A stretch of 64,000 nt of DNA from Ignavibacteriota bacterium (lineage in GTDB: Bacteria > Bacteroidota > Ignavibacteria > UBA10030). The stretch is taken from assembly GCA_003170475.1 (NCBI GenBank), contig PMZI01000082.1, positions 18,697-82,696 on the forward strand, read 5' to 3'. Each line of letters begins with the position of its first letter. The first letter of the stretch is position 1. The position numbers were made by a program, and so were the translations under genes. The notes beneath the pieces are model-generated. The model saw nothing but the letters and a program-made list of their open reading frames with translations. It made no database searches and was not told where the DNA came from. Shown in pieces: positions 42,745 to 51,425 of the stretch.

Positions 42745-44892
42745 CTAGCTTTCCTTCATTTCCTCCAAGATTCTTTCCGGCGTCATCGGGAGGTGGTGCA
42801 TTCTGATGCCGACAGCATCATAGATGGCATTTGCCACCGCACCGCCCATGGTGACGATTGCCGGCTCACCGCCGCCTTGAGGATCAAGTTCCTTATTGTC
42901 GAGGATGACCGTCTCGATTTTGGGGAGCCAGGAGAATCGTGGGATCTGGTATGTGTCGAAATTGGCCTCCAGGATATCTCCGCCCTTGAAATGAACCTGT
43001 TCTGTCAGCGTGTAGCCCAACCCCATCATGATGCAGCCTTCCATCTGAATCGTGGCACCTTCGGGGTTAATGACGACGCCCATGTCCTGTGCGCAAACCA
43101 CGCGCTTCACCTGGACGTTCCCGGTACCCTTGTCCACCTTGACTTCGGCAATCGATGCCACGTACGTGCCCGCATCGATGCCGCACGCAATGCCGCGACC
43201 TCTGCCGCTTGGGGCCTTCCCCGGTTTCCAACCGAATTTCTCGGCTGAAGCTTTGAGAACGCGGATCATTCTCTTGTCACCCAGGTTCTGCAGGCGAAAC
43301 TCCAGTGGATCGATCCCCACTTTCGCAGCCATGATGTCGATCTGAGATTCTCTGGCAAACGAATTCGTGTTATTCCCCGGCGCGCGCCAGGGACCGGTCG
43401 CAAAAGGATGAGAACCCGAGGCTCCAACCCAACTTGAATTGTATGCAGTCGTGTTGGCGTTCGGGATGTCATAGAAATGCTGAGCGCCTCGCTCGCCGGC
43501 AAAGTAGACTCCATAATCCCACAGACTGATCTTACCTTTGTCCGTGACGCCGGATTTGATTTTCACGACAGCAGCCGGCCTGAAAGAATCAAAAAAGAAT
43601 TCTTCCTTTCGAGTGTATGCAACCTGAACCGGTTTCCCGGTGATCTTAGCAAGCCGCGCCGCGTCCAAAGCCTGGAGATTTGTCGTTTTCCCTCCGAAGC
43701 CTCCGCCGACGTACGGCGTAATGACACGAACATTCTGGGATGGAAAGCCGAGCTCCTTTGCAATTTCTTCTTTGCAGGTGAAGGGATTCTGAGTCGAAAC
43801 CCAAACGGTTGCTTTGCCCCCCTCGATGTTCGCAATGGCGGCATGCGGTTCAATTGCTGAGTGCGCAACGTAGGCATTGAAATAACTCTCTTCGACGATG
43901 ATCTTGGCCGCACTCTCGCCGGCTTTGAGGTCTCCGTTCGTCGACACGCTTCTCCCTGCCGGAGCGACCTTCACAAGATGGTCGAAGATGTTCTTGTCGT
44001 CGAGAACGGACGTTGGTTGATCGAATTTCGCTTTGATTTTTGAGAGTGCCTCCTCTGCAACGTCCGGATACTTGTGCAGGACGGCGACAAAATCACCCTC
44101 CCTGACAACCTGGACATCCTTCATCTTCTTCGCCTCTGACACATCGACATCGATGAACTTTGCCCCGTGAGCCGGAGGTCGAAGTACCTTCGCGTAGAGC
44201 ATCCCGGGCAGCCGGATGTCACCGGTGTATTTTGCGTTGCCGGTGACTTTTTCCTGAGCATCACGACGCGTCAACGACGCGCTCATGATCTTGAACTCTG
44301 CGGGTTTCTTGAGCGCCACTTTTCCCGACGCATGTCGCTCGATCTTCTTCCCCTTCGCCAACTGAGCATAGGACACCCGATGCTCTTTGTTTGTCTTATC
44401 GACTACGAAACCATCTTCCGTTGCCAGATTGTCTACTGCGATTTTCATCTGCTCTGAGCCCAGTTCGAGCAGCACTTGCCTGGCTTCAGCTCCGGCTGCA
44501 CGAAGCGATGGTCCGAATGACCTCGTCGACAATGAGCCGAAGGTTCCCATGTCCCACGGACAGAGATCGGTATCACCCATGACGATATCGACTGAGTCGA
44601 CCGACACGTCGAGTTCGTCGGCAAGCATCTGCGGCAGGGAAGTGACGATTCCCTGTCCCATTTCGATTTTTCCGACGTAGCAGGAAACGCGTCCATCTTC
44701 GCCGATCTTCAGAAAAGCGTTGAAATCGGTCGGCAGGCGGCTGCCTTGTCGTTGTTGAGCAAGAAGCGTGTCTCCGAGGGTGAAGAGCACAAAGATACCG
44801 CTGCCCGCCACTTTGAAGAAGTCCCGGCGGCTGATCTGGAAATCGGATGGCTCTTCGAGGAATTCGAGCCCTGAGGTTTGATCGTCGTTCAT
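42745..44892 (-). CDS. Molybdopterin-binding large subunit, xanthine oxidase family (IorB/CoxL-like), Tat-exported
   Basis: The 715-aa subunit carries the molybdenum cofactor and substrate pocket. The N-terminus has a Tat signal inside a longer lead (FQISRRDFFKVAGSGIFVLFTLGDTLLA), so the enzyme acts in the periplasm. Family landmarks include GKIEMGQGIVTSLPQMLADEL, TPYVGGGFGGKT, APGNNTNSFARES, and the C-terminal DPQGGGEPAIVTMGGA with the catalytic Glu. The type is the isoquinoline 1-oxidoreductase or aldehyde-oxidase group. It is coupled to the 2Fe-2S small-subunit gene with a 1-nt gap. There is no adjacent FAD-binding middle subunit or cytochrome gene, so the electron acceptor is unclear. It hydroxylates an aldehyde or N-heterocycle using water. 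Confidence 0.93.
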   Translation of the reverse strand: MNDDQTSGLEFLEEPSDFQISRRDFFKVAGSGIFVLFTLGDTLLAQQRQGSRLPTDFNAFLKIGEDGRVSCYVGKIEMGQGIVTSLPQMLADELDVSVDSVDIVMGDTDLCPWDMGTFGSLSTRSFGPSLRAAGAEARQVLLELGSEQMKIAVDNLATEDGFVVDKTNKEHRVSYAQLAKGKKIERHASGKVALKKPAEFKIMSASLTRRDAQEKVTGNAKYTGDIRLPGMLYAKVLRPPAHGAKFIDVDVSEAKKMKDVQVVREGDFVAVLHKYPDVAEEALSKIKAKFDQPTSVLDDKNIFDHLVKVAPAGRSVSTNGDLKAGESAAKIIVEESYFNAYVAHSAIEPHAAIANIEGGKATVWVSTQNPFTCKEEIAKELGFPSQNVRVITPYVGGGFGGKTTNLQALDAARLAKITGKPVQVAYTRKEEFFFDSFRPAAVVKIKSGVTDKGKISLWDYGVYFAGERGAQHFYDIPNANTTAYNSSWVGASGSHPFATGPWRAPGNNTNSFARESQIDIMAAKVGIDPLEFRLQNLGDKRMIRVLKASAEKFGWKPGKAPSGRGRGIACGIDAGTYVASIAEVKVDKGTGNVQVKRVVCAQDMGVVINPEGATIQMEGCIMMGLGYTLTEQVHFKGGDILEANFDTYQIPRFSWLPKIETVILDNKELDPQGGGEPAIVTMGGAVANAIYDAVGIRMHHLPMTPERILEEMKES

Positions 44893-44893
44893 G

Positions 44894-45370
44894 TCAGAAT
44901 CCTCCTTCTACTTCTTTTGCAGCCATCTGGATGGCCTGCACAATGCGGTTATGAGCACCGCAGCGGCAGAGGTTGTCATTCATCCCTTCTATGATATCTG
45001 CAGCCGAGGGTTTCGGGTGGTTGCGCAAGACGGAGTATGCGTTCATGATCATACCCGGAGTGCAGTAACCGCATTGAAGCGCGTCATGGTCCATGAAAGC
45101 CCTTTGGAGAGGGTGAAGTTTGCCCTCCTTCATCAGGCCTTCGATCGTGACGACTTCACGACCCTGAATGTGTTTCACCGGTGTCTGGCAGGATCGAACC
45201 GCGATGTTGTCGACAACGACTGTACAGGCGCCGCAGAGGCTCTCGCCGCAACCGTATTTTGTTCCTGTCAACTCCAGGTCGGTGCGCAACACCCAGAGCA
45301 GCATTCGATCGCTGTCGACCGTCAGCTTCATGGGTTTGCCGTTGAGTGTGAACTGAATGGTCTCCGTCAT
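44894..45370 (-). CDS. 2Fe-2S small subunit of the molybdenum hydroxylase
   Basis: The 158-aa protein has a plant-type 2Fe-2S domain (GTKYGCGESLCGACTVVVD, then C in VRSCQTP) and a C-terminal four-helix 2Fe-2S domain (LQCGYCTPGMIMNA, NLCRCGAHNRIVQAI). It transfers electrons from the molybdenum centre. ATG 45370 follows GGAGG; the track GTG at 45427 has no strong site. The small subunit has no signal of its own; it would be co-exported with the Tat-bearing large subunit, as known for related enzymes. Upstream of the large-subunit gene in the same transcript. Confidence 0.94.
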   Translation of the reverse strand: MTETIQFTLNGKPMKLTVDSDRMLLWVLRTDLELTGTKYGCGESLCGACTVVVDNIAVRSCQTPVKHIQGREVVTIEGLMKEGKLHPLQRAFMDHDALQCGYCTPGMIMNAYSVLRNHPKPSAADIIEGMNDNLCRCGAHNRIVQAIQMAAKEVEGGF

Positions 45371-45463
45371 TGCTGATTCCTCCATGGTGGAAGAGAGATT
45401 TGAGGGCCGCCTTGTATCCATCGCCACTTGCGAGTGGAAGTATCCCTGTCATATTACCAGAGA

Positions 45464-46231
45464 TCAGATCTGTTGAATCGGCAGATGTTTCGCATACCAG
45501 TTGTTTGCCTCTTCGATTACTCTGTCGAGATGTTCGCGAAATGTGTGATTCGCGCCGTCGATGATTTCGAGCTGAGAGCCCGCGGGCAGCAGGTTGATGC
45601 CCTGCTTCGATTTCTCGAGAAGCAACGTCTCCTCCCAATCGTTCGGATCGTTGCCGTGGATGAGAAGGACGGGGCAGTGGATTCCGCCCAGGAGTTCTCT
45701 TTGATTTATTTCCTCAAAGCTTCGCAAGAGCTGCCTGCCAATGAGTCTATCTTGCCCCGAACGATCCTTCGCCGTCAAATATCCTTTTGCCCGAATTTCC
45801 CTCAACTGTTCCTCGGAATAGTATTCCGACCAGTCGTATTTCATGTAGTCGGTCGGTGCTCCGGTGAGGACCATCGTGCGAATGGAAGGTTCATCACACT
45901 TCAGACAAATCAATCCCCCGAGGCTATGACCATAGAGTGCAATGGCTGTGCAGCCTTGTTTCTTCACGAACTCGATTGCGCATTGCAGGTCATCGATCAT
46001 GTTGTGGGTGGAGAGAATGTCTGTGCTACTCTCGCCGCATCCGCTGAAATCGAACCGAAGGACGTTGTAGCTATTTCGATTGAACGATTCGGCAAGGGCA
46101 TCAAACCTTCCTTGCGACGATTTGTCGTTTGTGAAACCGTGGGCCATCACGACTGCCGCTTTGGAGTCAGCGGGATGAAAGCAGCCGATGAGCGTCAGGT
46201 GTCTTGAGTTTTGAAAGTAGATTCGATCCAT
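45464..46231 (-). CDS. Alpha/beta hydrolase
   Basis: The 255-aa cytoplasmic hydrolase has VVMAHGFTNDKSS (oxyanion loop), the nucleophile elbow LYGHSLGG (Ser), Asp near VLLIHGNDPNDW and the catalytic His in DGANHTFREH. The lid is short. It resembles esterases and serine-peptidase-like (S9-type) hydrolases of this size. There is no signal peptide. The substrate is unknown; it lies between the molybdenum hydroxylase operon and mntP without clear linkage. Confidence 0.88.
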   Translation of the reverse strand: MDRIYFQNSRHLTLIGCFHPADSKAAVVMAHGFTNDKSSQGRFDALAESFNRNSYNVLRFDFSGCGESSTDILSTHNMIDDLQCAIEFVKKQGCTAIALYGHSLGGLICLKCDEPSIRTMVLTGAPTDYMKYDWSEYYSEEQLREIRAKGYLTAKDRSGQDRLIGRQLLRSFEEINQRELLGGIHCPVLLIHGNDPNDWEETLLLEKSKQGINLLPAGSQLEIIDGANHTFREHLDRVIEEANNWYAKHLPIQQI

Positions 46232-46258
46232 AAAAGTGGGGGGTCTGAAAAGTGAGCT

Positions 46259-46816
46259 TCACACTCCGTGTACAATGACGACCTTGAGAGCAATGATCAA
46301 GAGAACAACTGCGCCGAGGATCTGTGCATGAGAACCAAGCGAACGACGCGCCCGCCTTCCTCCGGCGATCGCAAACATCGAAACGAGCATTGTCACGCAT
46401 CCAATGATAACGCTGGGGTACCAGACTTCGATTCCCAGCGCTGCCAGTCCCAATCCTACAGCGAGAGCGTCAATGCTTGTTGCTGTGGAGAGTGTGACAA
46501 GTGTCCACCCCCGGCTGGGATCCTTGGATGGCTCGGTACTGGGCACCTCTTTTGAAGCGAGAGCCATACGGATCGCAACGAACGATAAAAGCGCAAATGC
46601 AATCCAATGATCGAATGATGCAATATAGGGCTCGATTTGCGCACCGACAGACCAACCTGCGATCGGCATCAAAGACTGAAACAGGCCGAAGTGGAAAGAA
46701 ATTCTGAACGCGGCTCTTTTATCATTGAGATAACCGGATGCGCTCAATGCCAAAGAGACTGCAAAGCAATCGAGTGAAAGCGAGAAGGCAAGAGCTATGA
46801 TTTCTACGGTAGTCAT
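46259..46816 (-). CDS. mntP: Manganese efflux pump MntP
   Basis: The 185-aa protein has six membrane helices in two inverted-repeat-like halves, each with the MntP acidic motif: FSLSLDCFAVSLALSASG in TM1 and STATSIDALAVGLGLAALG in TM4. The Asp residues are needed for Mn2+ export in characterised relatives. I looked upstream for a yybP-ykoY manganese riboswitch and did not see its conserved core. A short palindrome (GAAGTT-N5-AACTTC) 25-41 nt before the start could be a regulator site. It protects the cell against manganese excess. Confidence 0.93.
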   Translation of the reverse strand: MTTVEIIALAFSLSLDCFAVSLALSASGYLNDKRAAFRISFHFGLFQSLMPIAGWSVGAQIEPYIASFDHWIAFALLSFVAIRMALASKEVPSTEPSKDPSRGWTLVTLSTATSIDALAVGLGLAALGIEVWYPSVIIGCVTMLVSMFAIAGGRRARRSLGSHAQILGAVVLLIIALKVVIVHGV

Positions 46817-46840
46817 CGTTACAAGCGCTGTGTCTGTTCC

Positions 46841-46857
46841 GAAGTTCGTGAAACTTC
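46841..46857. promoter_or_regulatory. Possible operator/hairpin upstream of mntP
   Basis: GAAGTT (46841-46846) and AACTTC (46852-46857) are perfect inverted copies separated by CGTGA, 25 nt upstream of the mntP start. It could bind a regulator or form a small hairpin in the leader. No second copy was found. Confidence 0.35.
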
Positions 46858-46950
46858 CCGCTTTCCCAAAAGGGGGGGCATCTATATCAACATAGCAATT
46901 GCAGATCGGTTTTCAAACAGCCGCGATCAACATTGAATACGCTGTGTTTT

Positions 46951-47769
46951 CTATTTCAGCCAGGCTTCGTAAAGTTCTGTTCTCCGATTTGGAAGAAACA
47001 AGGTGCGCGCATGCGATTTCGGAATCAGGGTGAGATCAAGATCACAGGAGAGGATTTCCTCCGTTCCTTTCCCGGCACGCGCAACGACCGTGCCATCGGG
47101 ACAGCAAACGAAGGACTCGCCTGAAAATTCAAGTTTCTTTTCTTTTCCAACGCGGTTGCACAGCGCCGTGAAAAATCCGTTGTGAAAAGCGGCGACGCGC
47201 ATCTCCGCTTCGTAGAGCCCATCTGGCCACTCGTCGACTGCGCCGGCCTGCGGTATGATCACGACTTCCGCTCCGGCGAGCGCCAACGCACGCATGTACT
47301 CAGGGTAGTGGCGATCGTAACAAACGGCCACTCCGATCTTGCAAAAGCCAAGATCATAGACCGGGGCGCCGAGATTCCCCAGTGAGTAATATCCTCTTTC
47401 GTGGAAGCAAGCATAGTCGGGCACATGCACCATTCTTGTTTTCCCCAGCAGTTCGCCTGTGGAAGAAATAACCGGAGAAGAATCGTATGTCAGATCGCCA
47501 TCTCGCTCGAAAATGTTCAGAACGAAAGTGACTTCGTGCTTCCGCGCCAATGAGGCAAATGCTTCGGTTGCCGGACCCGGAATGGGTTCGGCAAGATCCG
47601 CGACAGTCCCTGACGCTCTATCTTGCGGGTAGAACGGTTCGAATGCCAGTTCGGCAAAACAGATGACCTGTGCCCCTTGTTGCGCGGCCTTCGCGGCGTT
47701 TTCAAGTCCCCGGGCGAGGTTTGCGGCCTTGTCTTTGGTGGCGCGTTGTTGGATAAGGGCGATTCTCAT
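46951..47769 (-). CDS. Nitrilase-superfamily carbon-nitrogen hydrolase (N-carbamoylputrescine amidase-like)
   Basis: The 272-aa enzyme has the Glu-Lys-Cys triad: Glu in ICFAELAFEPFY, Lys in LLGKTRMVHVPD, and Cys in VAVCYDRHYPEYMR. The second Glu, in GLYEAEMRVAA, is also conserved. This group hydrolyses N-carbamoylputrescine or beta-ureidopropionate and related amides. It is cytoplasmic. The gene reads leftward after the large PD40-amidohydrolase gene with a 58-nt gap. Polyamine synthesis is a plausible role, but no speA/aguA gene is nearby to confirm it. Confidence 0.9.
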   Translation of the reverse strand: MRIALIQQRATKDKAANLARGLENAAKAAQQGAQVICFAELAFEPFYPQDRASGTVADLAEPIPGPATEAFASLARKHEVTFVLNIFERDGDLTYDSSPVISSTGELLGKTRMVHVPDYACFHERGYYSLGNLGAPVYDLGFCKIGVAVCYDRHYPEYMRALALAGAEVVIIPQAGAVDEWPDGLYEAEMRVAAFHNGFFTALCNRVGKEKKLEFSGESFVCCPDGTVVARAGKGTEEILSCDLDLTLIPKSHARTLFLPNRRTELYEAWLK

Positions 47770-47827
47770 GCGATGTCTTTGCCTTGTTCAAAAAGTGGAC
47801 AGCAATCTGAATATGTGCAGTGCATGC

Positions 47828-50800
47828 TCACTCCTCCCAGAAGAATTTTCCACGCTTCTGTGGATGATTCCCGATCTGATCCATCGTGCTGGCATCAAAC
47901 AACCGGCCGTTGATCATGACGTAATGAACAGAGTTGCTGTTGCGAATATTCTCAAGAGGATTCTTGTCCATCACCACGAGGTCGGCGAGCTTCCCCGATT
48001 CGAGAGATCCGAGATCTTTGTCAAGTCCGAGATAGGTTGCTCCGTTGATTGTCGCACAGTGGAGAGCTTGCATTGGCGTCATGCCGCCCAGTTGCAGCAT
48101 CCACAATTCCCAGTGCGCACCGAGTCCCTGAAGTTGTCCATGCGCTCCCAATTGAACGCTGCCTCCTGCATCGAGGACGCTCTTGAGAGTTTTCGACGTT
48201 TCGATGAAGGAGTAGTCATCATCGTTTGCCATGATGCGCCTGCGCGAACGTGAATCGACAACATCCCGGGGAGTAAACGTGAGCAGTCGCTCGTTCTCCC
48301 AGACCTTTGTATTTTGGTACCAATAGTTTTCGCCCATGATTCCGCCGTAGTGCACGATGAGTGTCGGTGTCAGTCCGGACTTTGATTTCGCAATCACTTG
48401 GATGGCATCATTATATAACGGGACCACTGGCATATTGTGCTCAATGCCTGTGTGACCGTCGAGCACCTGGTTCATATTCCAAAAGAAGGTCGAGCCACCC
48501 TCAGGAACGACCATCATCTTCAACGATCGCGCAGCTTCGATGATTTCCTGGCGCTGGTCCCGGCGCGGCTGGTTGTAGCTCTTGACCGAAAAGGCCCCTA
48601 CCGCTTTCATGCGACGAAGATGTGACATCGCATCCTCGAAGTTGTCGACGATGGCTTTGATGGAACCTTCTGCACCGTAGAGAACTGTTCCTGTAGAATA
48701 CAACCGCGGAGCGACCGTCAATCCTCCCTTGATCATTTCGGAGTTGGAGAAGACTGCCTCGGTAGTGGCGGATGGATCGTGCATCGTCGTGACGCCGTAG
48801 GCAAGGTTCGCGTAGAAACGCCAATTTGTCTGTGGTGTCCAACTTTCGAAATTGCCGTGAGCATGGACATCAACGATTCCGGGCATGATTGTCTTGCCGG
48901 TCACGTCAACGATATGGGTCCCCGGTGGAACCAGCGTGCTTGCTGATGTTCCGACCGTCTTGATGCGATTGCGTTCGATGAGAATGGTCGCATTGGGAAT
49001 GACTTCGTCCCCCTTCATCGTGATGACCGTCGCGCCAACAAGAGCAATAGAGCCCGTTGGATTGTCCGTGATCGCCTGAAACGCAATGTTCAATCCGGTC
49101 GTGTCCGGTTTCTCCTGCACACTGTCTTTTGCTCCCGGGACAAAGGTGAACGTGTTGCTCAGGTCGCGTGTATACAACTCCGGTCCGAGCGACCAGAAGA
49201 GCTTTTTGCTATCCTGAGACCAATTCAGGTATGTGCCCGCGTCCCGGGAAACCTTTTTCAGCGGATAGTCCGAAGATCCCGGTCCAATGTTCACGGCCTG
49301 ACCTGTCTTTGGGAAGACGGCGATGTAGGCGTTGAAGCGTTCGACCAGTGCAACCCATTCCTCGTCGGGGGAGGCGATGATCTGTTCTGCATTCTCTGAA
49401 AGCAGATGCACACGGCGTTGCTCACCACTCAATCCGATGCTGATCAGTGCGGTTTTCTCTCCTTCCGCGGAGAGCAAGAAAATTCTGTCACCGTTCTTGT
49501 TGAATACGGGACGTGAGCCCTCTTCGGTGATCAGGGTGGCCTTTCCCCCGTCTGACGTCATCCAGTAGATGCCTTGCTCCTTGCTATAGAGATTTCCGCG
49601 CAGACCGTCACCGCCTGTTTTGTGATAGACGATTCTCTTTCCGTCCCGCGAAAAGGAAGGTTCTTCGTACGTCCCCTTTGCGGAAGTCAGTTTCAGGGGG
49701 TTCCTTCCGTCGGACTGAACCTTCCAGATTGCTCCCAAGTCTGCGTCACTCCACGTCGTGTAGGTAATCCACTTTCCATCGGGCGAAAAGCCCGGAAACA
49801 TCTCAAGATTCTTCTCATCCTTCGTCAGACGCTTCGGAGTTCCGTCGGGGAGGGGGCGAACCCAGAGTTTGCCAAGTGAAGAGTAGATGACAGACTTCTG
49901 GTCGGGGGAGACGGTCACCCAACGGAGCATCTTCACACCAAATTTCTCCGGTGCGACTTCCTGCGGAAATCGAACAGCTTCGGCAATCGTTTGTTTCACT
50001 TTTGCTTTGAACGGAATCTCGGACGCCTGTTTCGTCTGAACATTGATCTTCCAGATTTTTCCTTTTGCCCAGATGATCAGGTTCTTGCCGTCGGGTGTCC
50101 ATGAAAATCCCGGGTACACTCCAAAGATTGCCCATGCTTCTTGCTGATCATGGTTCAATCGGTCGAAGAGTGGTGTTTCCTTTCCGCTTTCCATATCGTG
50201 GAGGTAGAGGACGGTGTTCAGTCGCACCCGCCGTACGAATGCGATGGTCTTTCCATCGGGTGAGACCTGCGGACGAGCCGATCCTCCGGCGCCACTGATG
50301 TATTGCTCGGTCTTTCCGGTGGTGCGATCCAGTCGTTGAATAGCATAAATTACGCCATAAGGGTCCCTGTTGTATTCGAAGTCTCCGCCTCCGCTCACAT
50401 CCTCACTATAGTAGAGATAGCGTCCATCGGGAGAAACACACGGTTCGCCGGCATCTTGCTGCCAGTTTCGCCGCTTCGTAAGCTGCAATCCGCCCCCGCC
50501 TCCGATATGATAGAGCCACATCTCTCCGGCGCCGAGAGATCGTGTATTCCGGTAGTGTTTTCGTCCAACGAGATAGAGCCCATCGGTCGTCCAGACGGGA
50601 TTGTTGACCTGCCGCTCTTTTTCTTTCGTAATCTGTTTCAGATTTTTTCCATCAATGTCCATGATCCAGAGATTGTCCAGTCCGTCCCTATCGCTCGTGA
50701 AGGCGATCTTCTTGCCATCAGGACTAAAGCGAGGTTGCACGTCGTAAGCCGGCCCGCCGGTGAGTAATTTCGCATCGCCGCCGGTCGACGGCATGAGATA

Positions 50801-51013
50801 GATATCGCCGAGTAGATCGAAAACGATCCACTTTCCGTCGGGGCTCACATCCACCGCCATCCATGTTCCTTCGGTGGTCTCGAACTCAACGTCTGACGAG
50901 GGGCCGTGCTTGGCGTTGACGTCCCACTTGTTTTCAGTCTGCTTCGCAGCCTGTCCAAAAACAATGCTTGCACTGAGGAGAAACATGAAGAAAGAACTTA
51001 GAATGCTGCGCAT
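47828..51013 (-). CDS. Large exported protein: PD40/TolB-like propeller fused to an amidohydrolase
   Basis: From ATG 51013 (AAGGAG seven bases upstream) the product is 1061 aa with a signal peptide (SILSSFFMFLLSASIVFGQA). Residues of about 40-600 hold many PD40 beta-propeller repeats (VSPDGKWIVFD, FSPDGKKIAFTSDRDG, FSPDGKWITYTTW, FSRDGKRIVYH). The C-terminal third is an amidohydrolase: PNATILIERNRIKTVG, the metal-binding DVHAHGNFES, GIEHNMPVVPL and LTPTLIVHYGG, and the closing DLGSLESGKLADLVVMDKNP. It is exported and likely cleaves amide or peptide-like bonds, with the propeller gating or binding substrate. Known relatives are annotated but not characterised. The following nitrilase-family gene may be cotranscribed. 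Confidence 0.88.
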   Translation of the reverse strand: MRSILSSFFMFLLSASIVFGQAAKQTENKWDVNAKHGPSSDVEFETTEGTWMAVDVSPDGKWIVFDLLGDIYLMPSTGGDAKLLTGGPAYDVQPRFSPDGKKIAFTSDRDGLDNLWIMDIDGKNLKQITKEKERQVNNPVWTTDGLYLVGRKHYRNTRSLGAGEMWLYHIGGGGGLQLTKRRNWQQDAGEPCVSPDGRYLYYSEDVSGGGDFEYNRDPYGVIYAIQRLDRTTGKTEQYISGAGGSARPQVSPDGKTIAFVRRVRLNTVLYLHDMESGKETPLFDRLNHDQQEAWAIFGVYPGFSWTPDGKNLIIWAKGKIWKINVQTKQASEIPFKAKVKQTIAEAVRFPQEVAPEKFGVKMLRWVTVSPDQKSVIYSSLGKLWVRPLPDGTPKRLTKDEKNLEMFPGFSPDGKWITYTTWSDADLGAIWKVQSDGRNPLKLTSAKGTYEEPSFSRDGKRIVYHKTGGDGLRGNLYSKEQGIYWMTSDGGKATLITEEGSRPVFNKNGDRIFLLSAEGEKTALISIGLSGEQRRVHLLSENAEQIIASPDEEWVALVERFNAYIAVFPKTGQAVNIGPGSSDYPLKKVSRDAGTYLNWSQDSKKLFWSLGPELYTRDLSNTFTFVPGAKDSVQEKPDTTGLNIAFQAITDNPTGSIALVGATVITMKGDEVIPNATILIERNRIKTVGTSASTLVPPGTHIVDVTGKTIMPGIVDVHAHGNFESWTPQTNWRFYANLAYGVTTMHDPSATTEAVFSNSEMIKGGLTVAPRLYSTGTVLYGAEGSIKAIVDNFEDAMSHLRRMKAVGAFSVKSYNQPRRDQRQEIIEAARSLKMMVVPEGGSTFFWNMNQVLDGHTGIEHNMPVVPLYNDAIQVIAKSKSGLTPTLIVHYGGIMGENYWYQNTKVWENERLLTFTPRDVVDSRSRRRIMANDDDYSFIETSKTLKSVLDAGGSVQLGAHGQLQGLGAHWELWMLQLGGMTPMQALHCATINGATYLGLDKDLGSLESGKLADLVVMDKNPLENIRNSNSVHYVMINGRLFDASTMDQIGNHPQKRGKFFWEE

Positions 51014-51425
51014 TGCGGTGCTCCTTCGGAAGGTCATGGGTGAGCGATCTCTTGAGCCCAAACAGGGTGATTCGACAAGGTAGCAAGAATGAGGAAAAAG
51101 GAAAAGGAGCAAACAGCAGCAATAGGCAGAGAGCAGATCGCACTTGGAGATCGTGACAAAGGAGAGGCCGCGATGCGTGCTCGGGTCATCGATGAAAATG
51201 GGTCGTCATCGACTGAAGTCGACGCCTTTGCAGATGCAAAACCCTTCGGGTTTTATAGAAATCGAGCCGTCCCCGCCAGACCGCGAGACGGCTGGCGATT
51301 TATCGGATGGCGAGGGAAAGCCGTTCTTCTGCGAGTTGCTGGCGCCAACCGTTCCCTCTGTCCTTTCAATGAGGTTTTTCCTATTTTCCGACTACTCTTT
51401 TTCATCGTCCATTTTGCATTGACCT
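51014..51425. other. Divergent intergenic region with short hairpin
   Basis: This 412-bp region separates the PD40-amidohydrolase and LhgO genes. It contains a small hairpin AAAACCC-TTC-GGGTTTT (51238-51254) and an imperfect CGCCAG...CTGGCG pair near 51273. No convincing ORF is seen: the track ORFs 51089-51433 and 51144-51422 lack family character. Promoters for both flanking genes are expected here, but I cannot fix them. Confidence 0.5.

Noticed and set aside
45428-46207. 259-aa rightward ORF
   Set aside because: It is antisense to the alpha/beta hydrolase, whose catalytic motifs are intact on the other strand.
46817-46950. yybP-ykoY riboswitch upstream of mntP
   Set aside because: The conserved core and loop sequences were not found by eye; only a short palindrome is present.
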